Of a stretch of 64,000 nt of DNA, positions 28,755 to 37,540 are shown piece after piece. Every line of letters begins with the position of its first letter. The stretch's first letter is position 1. The notes under the pieces are model-generated. The model did not search any database and was not told the DNA's origin. It saw only the letters and a list, made by a program, of their open reading frames with translations. The translations under genes and the position numbers were made by a program. This stretch comes from Streptomyces sp. NBC_00663 (GTDB taxonomy: Bacteria > Actinomycetota > Actinomycetes > Streptomycetales > Streptomycetaceae), in NCBI RefSeq assembly GCF_036226885.1, contig NZ_CP109027.1, forward strand, positions 2,356,001 through 2,420,000, in the 5' to 3' direction.

Positions 28755-29081
28755 GACGTGTCCTTCCAGCGCGGTCCGGATGCTTCGCGCAGTGCTTTGG
28801 TTGCTGACTTCTGGTTGCTGGTTGCTCGCGGTGACGTCTCCCCATCGTTGCCCGGGATCCGACGAAACGCCTGGCGGGCAGCGGTCACCTGGTGGTCAGC
28901 AGGTGACACTTCCGGAAGCCGGCCGAGCAGGCACCGCGTGGCGCGGCGGCTCCGGCGAGCCGCCGTCGAGGTCGGGCCTCAGTGGTGCGGCAAACGGCTT
29001 ACGGGCCGGACTCGGTGGGCCGGGCTGGAGGGCAGAGGGACGTGCGCGGTCAGGGGCGCTCGGGCCGCCGCCGTGCTCCGC
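28755..29081. other. Gene-free spacer between AraC regulator and carboxylesterase
   Basis: 327 bases with no credible gene. Contains the TGGTTGCT direct repeats close to the esterase start; otherwise nothing recognisable. Confidence 0.4.
28798..28826. promoter_or_regulatory. Direct repeats TGGTTGCT, candidate AraC-type sites
   Basis: Three copies start at 28798, 28812 and 28819 (steps of 14 and 7 bases), 44-72 bases upstream of the carboxylesterase start. AraC-family activators bind direct repeats next to the -35, and an AraC gene is immediately upstream. Confidence 0.4.
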
Positions 29082-30026
29082 TCACGGCTGGGGCGTGGCC
29101 TCGCCGGCCGCGAAGGCGGCCGGGGTGAGGCCAGTGCGTTCGCGGAAGAAGCGGCCGAAGTTCGCGGGGTCGCTGAAACCGAGGTGGACGGCCACGGCCC
29201 GCGCGTCCCACCCGGCACCTCCCAGCAGGCGCCGGGCTTCGAGGAGGCGCCGCTCGTCGATGAGTTCACGCACCCCCTTGCCGGTGGCGTCCCGGGCGGC
29301 ACGGCTCAGGGTGCGGACCGAGCAGCCGAGCAGTTCGGCGTAGTCCGCGGCTTGATGCAGCTCACGGAAGTGCAGTTCCAGGGCGTCCAGGAAGCGCCCG
29401 TACCTGTCGGCGCGGCCCGTGCCGGCGGTGACGGCCGTCTCGGCCGTGACGGCGGGGGCGATGCCCGGGGAGTTGGCCAGGCGCAGCAGCAGCGATTCGA
29501 GCAGGCTGCGGCGCAGGGCGTGATGGATGTCGAGGGGGCGGCGTCCCAGTGCGCGGTGTTCGTCCAGGAGCTGGAGTGCCGTCTGGTGGAGCCAGGCGGT
29601 GTCGTCGGGGTGGGGGCTCAGTACGGCCGGGGCCTCGTGCGCGGTGAGCGGGGCCAGGAGGCGGGCGATGTCGGGCCGCAGCACATCCGGTTCGAACAGG
29701 ATGAACGGGCCGCGGGCGGTGCCGGGCGGGTGCCAGCACTGCGCGTGCCCGGGACGCACCCACAGCCACTGGCCGGGGGTGACGGTCCGGGTGACGTGGT
29801 CGACGTCGTGGCGCAGCTCGCCCTCGGTGACCGCGATGAGGTAGTGGAAGGTGGCCCGGGCGGGGCGGGGCGGGTTCCACGGCCAGTCGTCGTGCTGGGC
29901 GAAGAAGCCCTCGACGGTACTCACCTCAAGGCCGTAGGGGGTACCGACGGGGGGCTGGAAACCGTACAGCGGAACCGCAGTCGGTCCCGCCTGCCCGCTC
30001 GGCCCGGGCTGTCGCTTGTCGACCAT
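29082..30026 (-). CDS. AraC family transcriptional regulator
   Basis: 314 residues. N-terminal cupin-like sensing domain (HYLIAVTEGELRHDVDHVTRTVTPGQWLWVRPGHAQCWHPPG) and C-terminal double HTH: ADYAELLGCSVRTLSRAARDATGKGVRELIDERRLLEARRLL and WDARAVAVHLGFSDPANFGRFFRERTGLTPAAF, the AraC signature. ATG 30026 chosen; the codon before it is GTG. Located upstream of and on the same strand as the esterase/reductase pair, its likely target. Confidence 0.9.
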   Translation of the reverse strand: MVDKRQPGPSGQAGPTAVPLYGFQPPVGTPYGLEVSTVEGFFAQHDDWPWNPPRPARATFHYLIAVTEGELRHDVDHVTRTVTPGQWLWVRPGHAQCWHPPGTARGPFILFEPDVLRPDIARLLAPLTAHEAPAVLSPHPDDTAWLHQTALQLLDEHRALGRRPLDIHHALRRSLLESLLLRLANSPGIAPAVTAETAVTAGTGRADRYGRFLDALELHFRELHQAADYAELLGCSVRTLSRAARDATGKGVRELIDERRLLEARRLLGGAGWDARAVAVHLGFSDPANFGRFFRERTGLTPAAFAAGEATPQP

Positions 30027-30117
30027 CACGTGTCCGCAGCCTACCGTCCTCTTTGTCGGCTTCGGGGGAAGGATGGGATGTGCCGTCACGACCACCCCCT
30101 GAGGAGCGCCACCGCCC

Positions 30118-30513
30118 ATGAACGGACTGGCCCTGCACAAGACCGCCGCCGACTGCGCGGAAGAACTCCCCGGAACTCAGCTGGTGCATCCCTTCGGCCC
30201 CGACTGGGAGGTCTTCAAGGTGCGCGGCAAGGTGTTCATGCTGATGACCGAGGTCCCGGGGCGTCCCGTCGTGATCCTCAAGGCGGAGCCCGGCGAGGCG
30301 CACGCCCTGCGGGAGCAGTACAGCCACATCACCCCCGGCTACCACATGAACAAGAAGCACTGGATCACCCTGGAGAGCGGAGAAGGCGTCGAGCAGGAGC
30401 TCGTCAGGGAGCTCGTCACCGACTCCTACCGGCTCGTCGTCGCCCGCCTGCCCAGGGCCGAGCGGCCCGTCGACCCGCACACCTACGGCACCGGCACACG
30501 GGAAACCCGATGA
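30118..30513 (+). CDS. MmcQ/YjbR family DNA-binding-like protein (first of two)
   Basis: 131 residues of the YjbR double-psi-like family: EELPGTQLVHPFGPDWEVFKVRGKVFMLMTEVPGRPVVILKAEPGEAHALREQYSHITPGYHMNKKHWITL. Members are structurally related to the CyaY/MotA DNA-binding fold, and their function is not established. Overlaps the next paralogue by ATGA, so the two are co-translated. Divergent from the AraC gene. Confidence 0.85.
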   Translation: MNGLALHKTAADCAEELPGTQLVHPFGPDWEVFKVRGKVFMLMTEVPGRPVVILKAEPGEAHALREQYSHITPGYHMNKKHWITLESGEGVEQELVRELVTDSYRLVVARLPRAERPVDPHTYGTGTRETR

Positions 30514-30878
30514 GCGCGGCCGGCGACCGGCTCCAGGACACCGCCCGCCGGGCGGCTCTCGCCCTCCCCGACGTCAGCCACGGATACCCCTTCACCCCGG
30601 GACTCGACGTGTACAAGGTCGCGGGCAAGGTGTTCCTCATCGTCACCGACGACCCGGACGAACAGATCATCACGGTCAAGTGCGAACCCGAACACGCCCG
30701 CGCGTACGTGCACGACCATGCCTCGATCACACCGGGCCGCTACCTCGACAAACGCCACTGGATCTCCCTCGGGGCAGGTCCCGGCATCACCGAGCGGCTG
30801 GTCACCGACGCGGTCGAGGACTCCTACGACCTGGCCGTCGAGCGACTGCCGCGACGCGACCGCCCCCGGGCTCGATGA
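30510..30878 (+). CDS. MmcQ/YjbR family protein (second of two)
   Basis: 122 residues, paralogue of the preceding gene (ALPDVSHGYPFTPGLDVYKVAGKVFLIVTDDPDEQIITVKCEPEHARAYVHDHASITPGRYLDKRHWISL). Identity is moderate, so the duplication is old. The tandem arrangement suggests a heterodimer. 123 bases of gene-free sequence follow before rarA. Confidence 0.85.
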   Translation: MSAAGDRLQDTARRAALALPDVSHGYPFTPGLDVYKVAGKVFLIVTDDPDEQIITVKCEPEHARAYVHDHASITPGRYLDKRHWISLGAGPGITERLVTDAVEDSYDLAVERLPRRDRPRAR

Positions 30879-31001
30879 GCACCGCGAACTTCCCCGCGAG
30901 CGGCTGAGCCGACGCCTGTCAGTGCCGCGTGCAAGGCTCGTCATGTCCGCACACGTCCGCCCTCCGCCCCCGCACCCGCCCGCCCGCGATCCGAGAGACC
31001 G

Positions 31002-32315
31002 ATGGAACCGACCGAAGCGACCCTGCCGCTCTTCGGCGAGGAGCCCGCCCGGCCCCTCGCCGACCGCCTGCGCCCCACCCGGCTGGAAGACGTCGTCGGA
31101 CAGGACCACCTCCTGGCCCCGGACGCCCCGCTGGGCCGCATGGTCGCCCAGCAGCGCCTCAGCTCCGCCGTCCTGTGGGGCCCGCCCGGAGTCGGCAAGA
31201 CGACCATCGCGCGACTCCTCGCGGACGCCGGCGACCTGGCCTTCGAACCGGTGTCGGCCACCTTCTCCGGCGTGGCCGAGCTGCGCAAGGTGTTCGCCGC
31301 CGCACGAAGCCGACGCGGCATCGGCCAGGGCACCCTGCTGTTCGTGGACGAGATCCACCGCTTCAACCGCGCCCAGCAGGACAGTTTCCTGCCCTACGTC
31401 GAGGACGGCACCGTCACCCTGATCGGCGCCACCACGGAGAACCCGAGCTTCGAACTCAACGGCGCCCTCCTCTCCCGCACCCAGGTCCTCGTCCTCAAAC
31501 GCCTGGACGAAGCCGCGCTGTCCACGCTCCTCGACCGCGCCGAACAGCTCACCGGCCACCACCTGCCCCTGGACGACGACGCCCGCCGCGCCCTGATCGC
31601 CATGGCGGACGGCGACGGCCGCTACCTCCTCAACATGGCCGAACAGCTCCAGGACCTCCCGGACGCCGGGACCCCCCTGGACACCGCCGGGCTCGCCCAT
31701 CACATCCAGCAGCGCGCCCCGCTGTACGACAAGGCGCAGGAGGGTCACTACAACCTGATCTCCGCCCTCCACAAGTCGATGCGCGGCTCCGATGCGGACG
31801 CGGCCCTGTACTGGCTCGCCCGCATGCTGGACGGCGGCGAGGACCCGCTGTTCGTGGCCCGCCGCCTGGTCCGCTTCGCGAACGAGGACATCGGCATGGC
31901 CGACCCGCACGCCGTCCAGCAGGCGCTCGCCGCCTGGGACGTGTACGAGCGGCTCGGCTCCCCCGAGGGCGAGTTGGCGATCGCCCAGGCCGTCGTCTAC
32001 CTCGCCACCGCCCCCAAGTCCATCGCCGTCTACCGCGGCCTCAACGCCGCCCGGCGATCCGCCCGGCAGACCGGCTCACTCATGCCACCCGCCCACATCC
32101 TCAACGCCCCGACCCGGCTGATGAAGAACCTCGGCTACGGCAAGGACTACCAGTACGACCCGGACACGGCCGACGGCTTCTCCGGCGCCGACTACTTCCC
32201 CGACGACATGGACCGCGAGACGTACTACCAGCCCACCCGCAACGGCTACGAGTCCCAGATCACCGAACGCCTACGCCACTGGTCCGCTCTGCGTGCCCGC
32301 AGGCAACGCGACTGA
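31002..32315 (+). CDS. Replication-associated recombination protein RarA (MgsA), AAA ATPase
   Basis: 437-residue AAA+ ATPase of the RarA/Mgs1/WRNIP1 family, acting at stalled replication forks with SSB. DRLRPTRLEDVVGQDHLL, Walker A GPPGVGKTT, Walker B LLFVDEIHRFN, sensor 1 IGATTENPSFE, sensor 2/lid GDGRYLLNMAEQ, and the C-terminal tetramerisation region (QKAQEGHY-like DKAQEGHYNLISALHKSMRGSDADAALYWLARML ... EDIGMADP) are all present. Single-gene unit; its 3' end overlaps a TetR remnant on the other strand. Confidence 0.93.
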   Translation: MEPTEATLPLFGEEPARPLADRLRPTRLEDVVGQDHLLAPDAPLGRMVAQQRLSSAVLWGPPGVGKTTIARLLADAGDLAFEPVSATFSGVAELRKVFAAARSRRGIGQGTLLFVDEIHRFNRAQQDSFLPYVEDGTVTLIGATTENPSFELNGALLSRTQVLVLKRLDEAALSTLLDRAEQLTGHHLPLDDDARRALIAMADGDGRYLLNMAEQLQDLPDAGTPLDTAGLAHHIQQRAPLYDKAQEGHYNLISALHKSMRGSDADAALYWLARMLDGGEDPLFVARRLVRFANEDIGMADPHAVQQALAAWDVYERLGSPEGELAIAQAVVYLATAPKSIAVYRGLNAARRSARQTGSLMPPAHILNAPTRLMKNLGYGKDYQYDPDTADGFSGADYFPDDMDRETYYQPTRNGYESQITERLRHWSALRARRQRD

Positions 32316-32677
32316 CCGGCCGACGCAACCTCTTCCAGCAGGGCTACGGTCATGGCCTCCGGGGCGGCGCTCAGGATGGCGGGCGGCAGATGGGCGTGGA
32401 AGACACCGTCCCGCTCCCCCCGCTCCACGATGACCGTGACCTCGACGCGGGCGGGTTCGAGGAGGGCCGCGACCCGCTCCGTACCGAGGTTCCGCAGGGC
32501 GAGGAGCATCCGGTAGCGGTCACCCACCGGCCAGATCGCCAACGAGAAGTGCGCGAGCGCCCCTTCGGCCGGCCTCGCTCCGGCCGCCACGGCCGCCCGC
32601 AAGAACCTGCCTCGCCCGGACCCACCCGGCGCGAACCTGCCCCGCGCAGACCCACCCTGCCCCGGCCCACCTCGCAC
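32246..32677 (-). pseudogene. TetR regulator C-terminal remnant lacking its HTH
   Basis: ALAHFSLAIWPVGDRYRMLLALRNLGTERVAALLEPARVEVTVIVERGERDGVFHAHLPPAILSAAPEAMTVALLEEVASAG resembles the ligand-binding end of a TetR-family protein. No HTH exists upstream; instead a degenerate 30-bp repeat (GAACCTGCCTCGCCCGG-type, at 32603 and 32633) gives a Gly/Arg-rich N-terminus. Reading runs past the natural end into antisense rarA. Best read as a truncated gene. Confidence 0.55.
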
Positions 32678-32733
32678 GGACCCCCTTTGGCACGTGCCCC
32701 CTCCCCGCGCCCGGCCCTTCGCCGGGCCGGGTC

Positions 32734-34932
32734 TCAGCGGGCCGCCACCTCGTGCTCGGCCTGCTGCTCCGTCTCGGAGGCCACCCGCCCGGGCAGCTTC
32801 GCCCCCTCGATGTCGACGTCCGGGGTGACGCGGTCCAGCCAGGCCGGCAACCCCCAGGCGCGGCGGCCGAGGAGGGCCATGACCGCCGGTACGAGGGTCA
32901 TGCGGACCACGAACGCGTCGACGAACACACCGAAGGCCAGGGCGAAGCCGATGGACTTGATGATCGGGTCGTGGTTGAAGACGAACCCGCCGAAGACCGC
33001 GACCATGATGAGCGCGGCGGCGCTGACGACCCGCCCGCTGCGGGCGAACCCCTGGGTGACGGCCTCGGCGGCGTCGCCCGTGTGCTCGTAGTGCTCGCGC
33101 ATCCGGCTGACGAGGAACACCTCGTAGTCCATGGCCAGTCCGAACAGGACGCCGATGAGCAGCACCGGAAGGAAGCTGGTGACCGGGCCCGCGGAGGGGA
33201 TGTCGAGGACGCCGTTCAGGTGGCCGTTCTGGAAGACCCAGACCGTGGCGCCGAGCGAGGCGGCGACGGACAGCAGGAAGCCGAGGGCCGCCTTGACCGG
33301 GACGAGCAGGGACCGGAAGGCGATGGTGAGCAGGATCAGGGCCAGGATCACGATGATCGCGATGAACAGCGGCAGCGCGTCGGACAGTTTCCCGGCCACG
33401 TCGATCGCCGCGGCGGTCTGTCCGGCGATGTAGAGGGTGCCGCCCGCCTTCTCGACGCTGGTCGCGTTGGCCCGCAGCCGGTGCACGAGGTCGGTGGTGG
33501 CCTGGGCGTCGGGGCCGGTCTTCGGGATGACGGCGAGGACGGCGAGGGTGGAGTCGGCGTTGGCGACCGGCGCGGCGGCGACGGCCACGCCGCGGTCGCC
33601 CGCGAGGGCGGTCCGCAGGTCGGTCACGGTCGCCGTACGGTCGGCGGCGGGGACGCCGTCGAGGTCGACCACGGCGGTCAGGGTGGCGTTGAAGCCGGGG
33701 CCGAAGCCGTCCGTCAGCAGGTCGTAGCTCTTGTGCTGGGTGCTGTCGACCGGCTGTGAGGCGTTGCTGGGCAGGCCGAGCCGCAGGTCGCGGGCCGGGA
33801 GGGCCAGCGCGAGCAGCCCGATGACACCGGCGAGGAGGACGAGCAGGGGCTTGCGGGTCACCGCCCGCGCCCAGGCCAACCCCCAGGCGCCGGGCGCGCG
33901 TTCGGTCGTACGGCTGTTTCGGCCGCGTGGGCGCAGCCGCTCTCCGAAGAAGCCCAGGGCGGCCGGTACGAGGGTGACGGCGATCAGCACCGCGACCGCG
34001 ACGGTGGCCGCGGCGGCCAGGCCCATCACGGTCAGGAAGGGGATGCCGGTGACCGCGAGCGCGGCGAGCGCGATGATGACGGTCGCCCCGGCGAAGACGA
34101 CCGCGCTTCCGGCGGTGGCGACCGCGCGGGCGATCGAGTCCTCCACGTCCTGTTCGGGGTCGGCGAGTTGCTCGCGGTGGCGGGAGATGATGAAGAGGGC
34201 GTAGTCGATGCCCACGGCCAGCCCGATCATCAGGGCGAGCACGGTGGCGGTGGAGGTCATCTCGACGTACCGGCTGACGAACTCGACGCCCAGGACGCCG
34301 ATCGCGACGCCGACGAGGGCGGTGAGCAGCGGCAGTCCGGCGGCCACGAGGGAGCCGAGGGCGAGGGCCAGGACGGCGAAGGCGACGACCACGCCGACGA
34401 TCTCGGCGGGTCCGCCGACCTCGGTCTTGGGCTCCATCGCGGAGCCGCCGAACTCGACCTCCAGACCGGCGTCGCGGGCCTGGTCCATCGCCTTCGAGAG
34501 GGCGTCCTTGGCCTCCTGCGAGACGTCACTGGCCTGCTGTCCGAAGCGGACGTCCGCGTAGCCGATCCGCTGGTCCGCCGAGACCGTCCGGGACGCGAGC
34601 GGGTCGGAGACGTCCACGACGCCGGAGACCTGCGCGGCCTTCTTGAGGCTCGCCTCCAGGGCCGCCGAGGTCTTCGGCCCGGTGAGCTTCTCGCCCTCGG
34701 GCGCCGCGAGGACGACCCGCGCGACGCCGCCCGCCGCCTCCGGGAACTTCTCCTTGAGCAGGTCCTGTGCCTGCTGCGACTCGATCCCCGGCACCGAGAA
34801 CTCGGTCGTCACCTTGCCGTGCAGTGTGATCCCGAGGCCGCCGACGACGGCGAGCAGCAGCAGCCAGACCGCGACGACCCGGCCGCGTCGGCGTACCGCC
34901 CAGCGCGCCCAGTTGTACAGGCGTGACGCCAT
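32734..34932 (-). CDS. MMPL family RND transporter
   Basis: 732-residue polytopic membrane protein of the MmpL/RND superfamily, exporting lipids or hydrophobic compounds by proton motive force. Two repeats each of one TM, a large extracellular loop and five TMs: first TM VVAVWLLLLAVVGGLGITL, loop EFSVPGIESQQAQDLLKEKFPEA, cluster VGVVVAFAVLALALGSLVAAG ... GLAVGIDYALFIISRHREQL (conserved GxDYxLF); second half ending IGVLFGLAMDYEVFLVSRMREHY (second GxDYxxF). Start ATG 34932 has GAGGAA upstream. Divergent from a TetR gene that probably represses it. Confidence 0.93.
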   Translation of the reverse strand: MASRLYNWARWAVRRRGRVVAVWLLLLAVVGGLGITLHGKVTTEFSVPGIESQQAQDLLKEKFPEAAGGVARVVLAAPEGEKLTGPKTSAALEASLKKAAQVSGVVDVSDPLASRTVSADQRIGYADVRFGQQASDVSQEAKDALSKAMDQARDAGLEVEFGGSAMEPKTEVGGPAEIVGVVVAFAVLALALGSLVAAGLPLLTALVGVAIGVLGVEFVSRYVEMTSTATVLALMIGLAVGIDYALFIISRHREQLADPEQDVEDSIARAVATAGSAVVFAGATVIIALAALAVTGIPFLTVMGLAAAATVAVAVLIAVTLVPAALGFFGERLRPRGRNSRTTERAPGAWGLAWARAVTRKPLLVLLAGVIGLLALALPARDLRLGLPSNASQPVDSTQHKSYDLLTDGFGPGFNATLTAVVDLDGVPAADRTATVTDLRTALAGDRGVAVAAAPVANADSTLAVLAVIPKTGPDAQATTDLVHRLRANATSVEKAGGTLYIAGQTAAAIDVAGKLSDALPLFIAIIVILALILLTIAFRSLLVPVKAALGFLLSVAASLGATVWVFQNGHLNGVLDIPSAGPVTSFLPVLLIGVLFGLAMDYEVFLVSRMREHYEHTGDAAEAVTQGFARSGRVVSAAALIMVAVFGGFVFNHDPIIKSIGFALAFGVFVDAFVVRMTLVPAVMALLGRRAWGLPAWLDRVTPDVDIEGAKLPGRVASETEQQAEHEVAAR

Positions 34933-34985
34933 GTTCTTGCTTCCTCTCGCTCGCTTCACACCGCCTTCGTTACACCGTACGGCAT

Positions 34986-35005
34986 TTTTGCAGTTGACTG
35001 TAAAA
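34986..35005. promoter_or_regulatory. Operator between MMPL and TetR genes
   Basis: TTTTGCAGTTGACTGTAAAA is a 20-bp inverted repeat (arms TTTTGCAGT/ACTGTAAAA, one mismatch, TG centre). A -35 TTGACT (34994-34999) of the TetR gene lies within it. Typical autoregulated divergent TetR arrangement; unusually AT-rich for this genome. Confidence 0.6.
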
Positions 35006-35031
35006 TCGCCGTCGCTGGTAAAGTGCCGGTC

Positions 35032-35613
35032 ATGAAGAGCGAGGGTCTGCGGGAACGTTCCAAGGCGCGGCGCAGAGAAGCGATCCTCCGGGCGGCGTAC
35101 GAACTGTTCGCCGACCACGGCTTCGAGGCGACGACGATCGCCGACATCGCGGCGGCGGCGGAGGTCTCCCCGCGTACCGTCACGCTCTACTTCCCGTCGA
35201 AGCTGGAACTGGCGACCTCCCACTTCGACGCCGCCGCGGACCGGCTGGCGACCGCGTTGCGCGAACGGCCGGACGGGCAGACGACCGTGGACGCGCTGGA
35301 GCGGTGGCTGCGCGCCGAGGCCGCCGACCCCGACCCCCTCGAAGACCTCCATGACCGGATGCTCGACCTGAACCCGCAGCTCAGGGCCGTCACCAACCTC
35401 CGCCTCACCGAGGTCATCCAGGAGGGCGCCCGTATCCTCGCCGAGGAACGCGGCGACGACCCGGACGACGTCGGCCCCCGGATGGCGGCGGCAGCGGCGG
35501 CGGCCGTCGTCAGCGAGGTCTGCCACCACGCCCAGGAGGCCGAGATCGACCGGGCGATGGCCTTCCTGCGCGCGGGACTCGCGACGCTCGACGCCGAGCC
35601 CGGACGCGGTTGA
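35032..35613 (+). CDS. TetR/AcrR family regulator of the MMPL exporter
   Basis: 193 residues. HTH: RREAILRAAYELFADHGFEATTIADIAAAAEVSPRTVTLYFPSKLELA. The rest is a helical ligand-binding domain (LEDLHDRMLDLNPQLRAVTNLRLTEVIQEGARILAEER). The IR in the shared intergenic region supports repression of itself and the exporter. ATG 35032 preferred over GTG 35023. Confidence 0.9.
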   Translation: MKSEGLRERSKARRREAILRAAYELFADHGFEATTIADIAAAAEVSPRTVTLYFPSKLELATSHFDAAADRLATALRERPDGQTTVDALERWLRAEAADPDPLEDLHDRMLDLNPQLRAVTNLRLTEVIQEGARILAEERGDDPDDVGPRMAAAAAAAVVSEVCHHAQEAEIDRAMAFLRAGLATLDAEPGRG

Positions 35614-35639
35614 CGGAGCGGGACCCGGCCGGGCCGCCA

Positions 35640-35830
35640 CCTGATCACCATTGACGTACCGGCTGCCGCCGCCTTCCCCGCCTGCCGCCCCGAGAAGAGA
35701 CACCCGCCGAGGAAGGTGCCCTCCAGGGAGCGGTTAGCCGTGGACTCCGCCGCCGCCGAAGCCGGCGACCTCCCCGGCCGCGTACAGGCCCGGTATGGGG
35801 TTGCCCGCCGGAGGGGGAGTTGGCTCGGCG
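35640..35830 (-). pseudogene. FAD-binding dehydrogenase 3' remnant, frameshifted
   Basis: Minus-strand GNPIPGLYAAGEVAGFGGGGVHG is the FAD-binding C-terminal motif of the FAD-dependent (KstD-like) dehydrogenase family. One extra base at 35734-35735 turns the expected Tyr codon into a TAA stop. One frame further on the conserved ending continues as RSLEGTFLGGCLFSGRQAGKAAA. The N-terminal ~500 residues are missing. A decayed fragment. Confidence 0.65.
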
Positions 35831-36253
35831 GGGCTGCGCCCCAACGCCGCCGGTCTGCACCACTGTCCGGCCGCCGACCCGGCGGACCCGGCCGCGCCGC
35901 CCGCCCCGCGCGCGGCGACCGCGGTGGTCGAGGGGCGTCTGGCCGGGCTGTGCGTCAGGGAGTTGGGCATCGGGCGGCACCAGGGCCGGGAGGGGCTGTA
36001 CGACCTCACCGACTTCGCCGACCTCGCCGCCGAGATCGCCCTGGCCGAACAGCCGCTCCTCGGCGCCCTGGTGAGCCGGCGGATGCCGGCGGGCCTCGAC
36101 GCGGCGGACGGCTTCCACCGTCAGCTCGCGCTGACCGCGCTGACGTATCTGGACAGCGGCGGCCCTGTTCACCCACCCCAACACCGGGCCGGGCTCCAGC
36201 GGCTCACCGCCGGGTCGCTCACCGACCTGCCGCCGCTACCACCTGGCTGGAGG
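35795..36253 (+). pseudogene. Orphan coding-like fragment, unknown family
   Basis: On the plus strand VVEGRLAGLCVRELGIGRHQGREGLYDLTDFADLAAEIALAEQPLLGALVSRRMPAGLDAADGFHRQLALTALTYLDSGG (about 35924-36166) has near-total G/C at third positions, as real genes here do. There is no ribosome site at its start and no stop before it runs into antisense of the DUF6299 gene. Probably the tail of a lost gene; family not recognised. Confidence 0.35.
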
Positions 36254-37141
<888 letters not shown>

Positions 37142-37540
37142 TTAGGGCGTTACAGCGAAGCCGTCTAGTTCTACCAACGCCTGCTCGTCCCAGAGCCGGA
37201 CCACCTCCACCACCGCCATCGCCGGGTAGTCCCTCCCGGCCAACTTCCGCCAAATACGGCCGAGTTCCGGTGCCCTCTCCCGGTACTCGGCGACATCCGT
37301 GACGTAGACCGTGACCCGGGCCAGGTCGGCAGGGGTGCCGCCCGCTGCTCGCAGAGCCGAGAACAGGTTGGTGAGAGCCAGCTCGAACTGCTCGGGGAGC
37401 GTCTCCCCCACCACGTTCCCCTCCGCGTCCAGCGCCGTCTGCCCCGCCAGGAACACCATCCGCGACCCCGTCGCCACCACCGCGTGCGAGAAGCCGGTCG
37501 CCGGAGACAGCTCGGGCGGGTTGATGCGCTCGGTGCTCAC
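37142..37540 (-). CDS. RidA family protein (reactive enamine/imine deaminase)
   Basis: 132-residue RidA/YjgF/UK114 protein. RINPPELSPATGFSHAVVATGSRMVFLAGQTALDAEGNVVG, then LTNLFSALRAAGGTPADLARVTVYVTDVAEYRERAP (conserved Arg of the active site) and YPAMAVVEVVRLWDEQALVELDGFAV (Glu). RidA enzymes hydrolyse enamines/imines. In an aminobenzoyl-CoA pathway such a step would remove the amino group after ring reduction, a good fit here. GTG start overlaps the acyl-CoA dehydrogenase stop (GTGA). Confidence 0.9.
   Translation of the reverse strand: MSTERINPPELSPATGFSHAVVATGSRMVFLAGQTALDAEGNVVGETLPEQFELALTNLFSALRAAGGTPADLARVTVYVTDVAEYRERAPELGRIWRKLAGRDYPAMAVVEVVRLWDEQALVELDGFAVTP

Noticed and set aside
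27234..30878. 1214-codon open frame spanning several genes on the plus strand
   Set aside because: Antisense shadow of the quinone reductase, esterase and AraC genes; only its last ~120 codons coincide with a real gene (YjbR), which has its own start.
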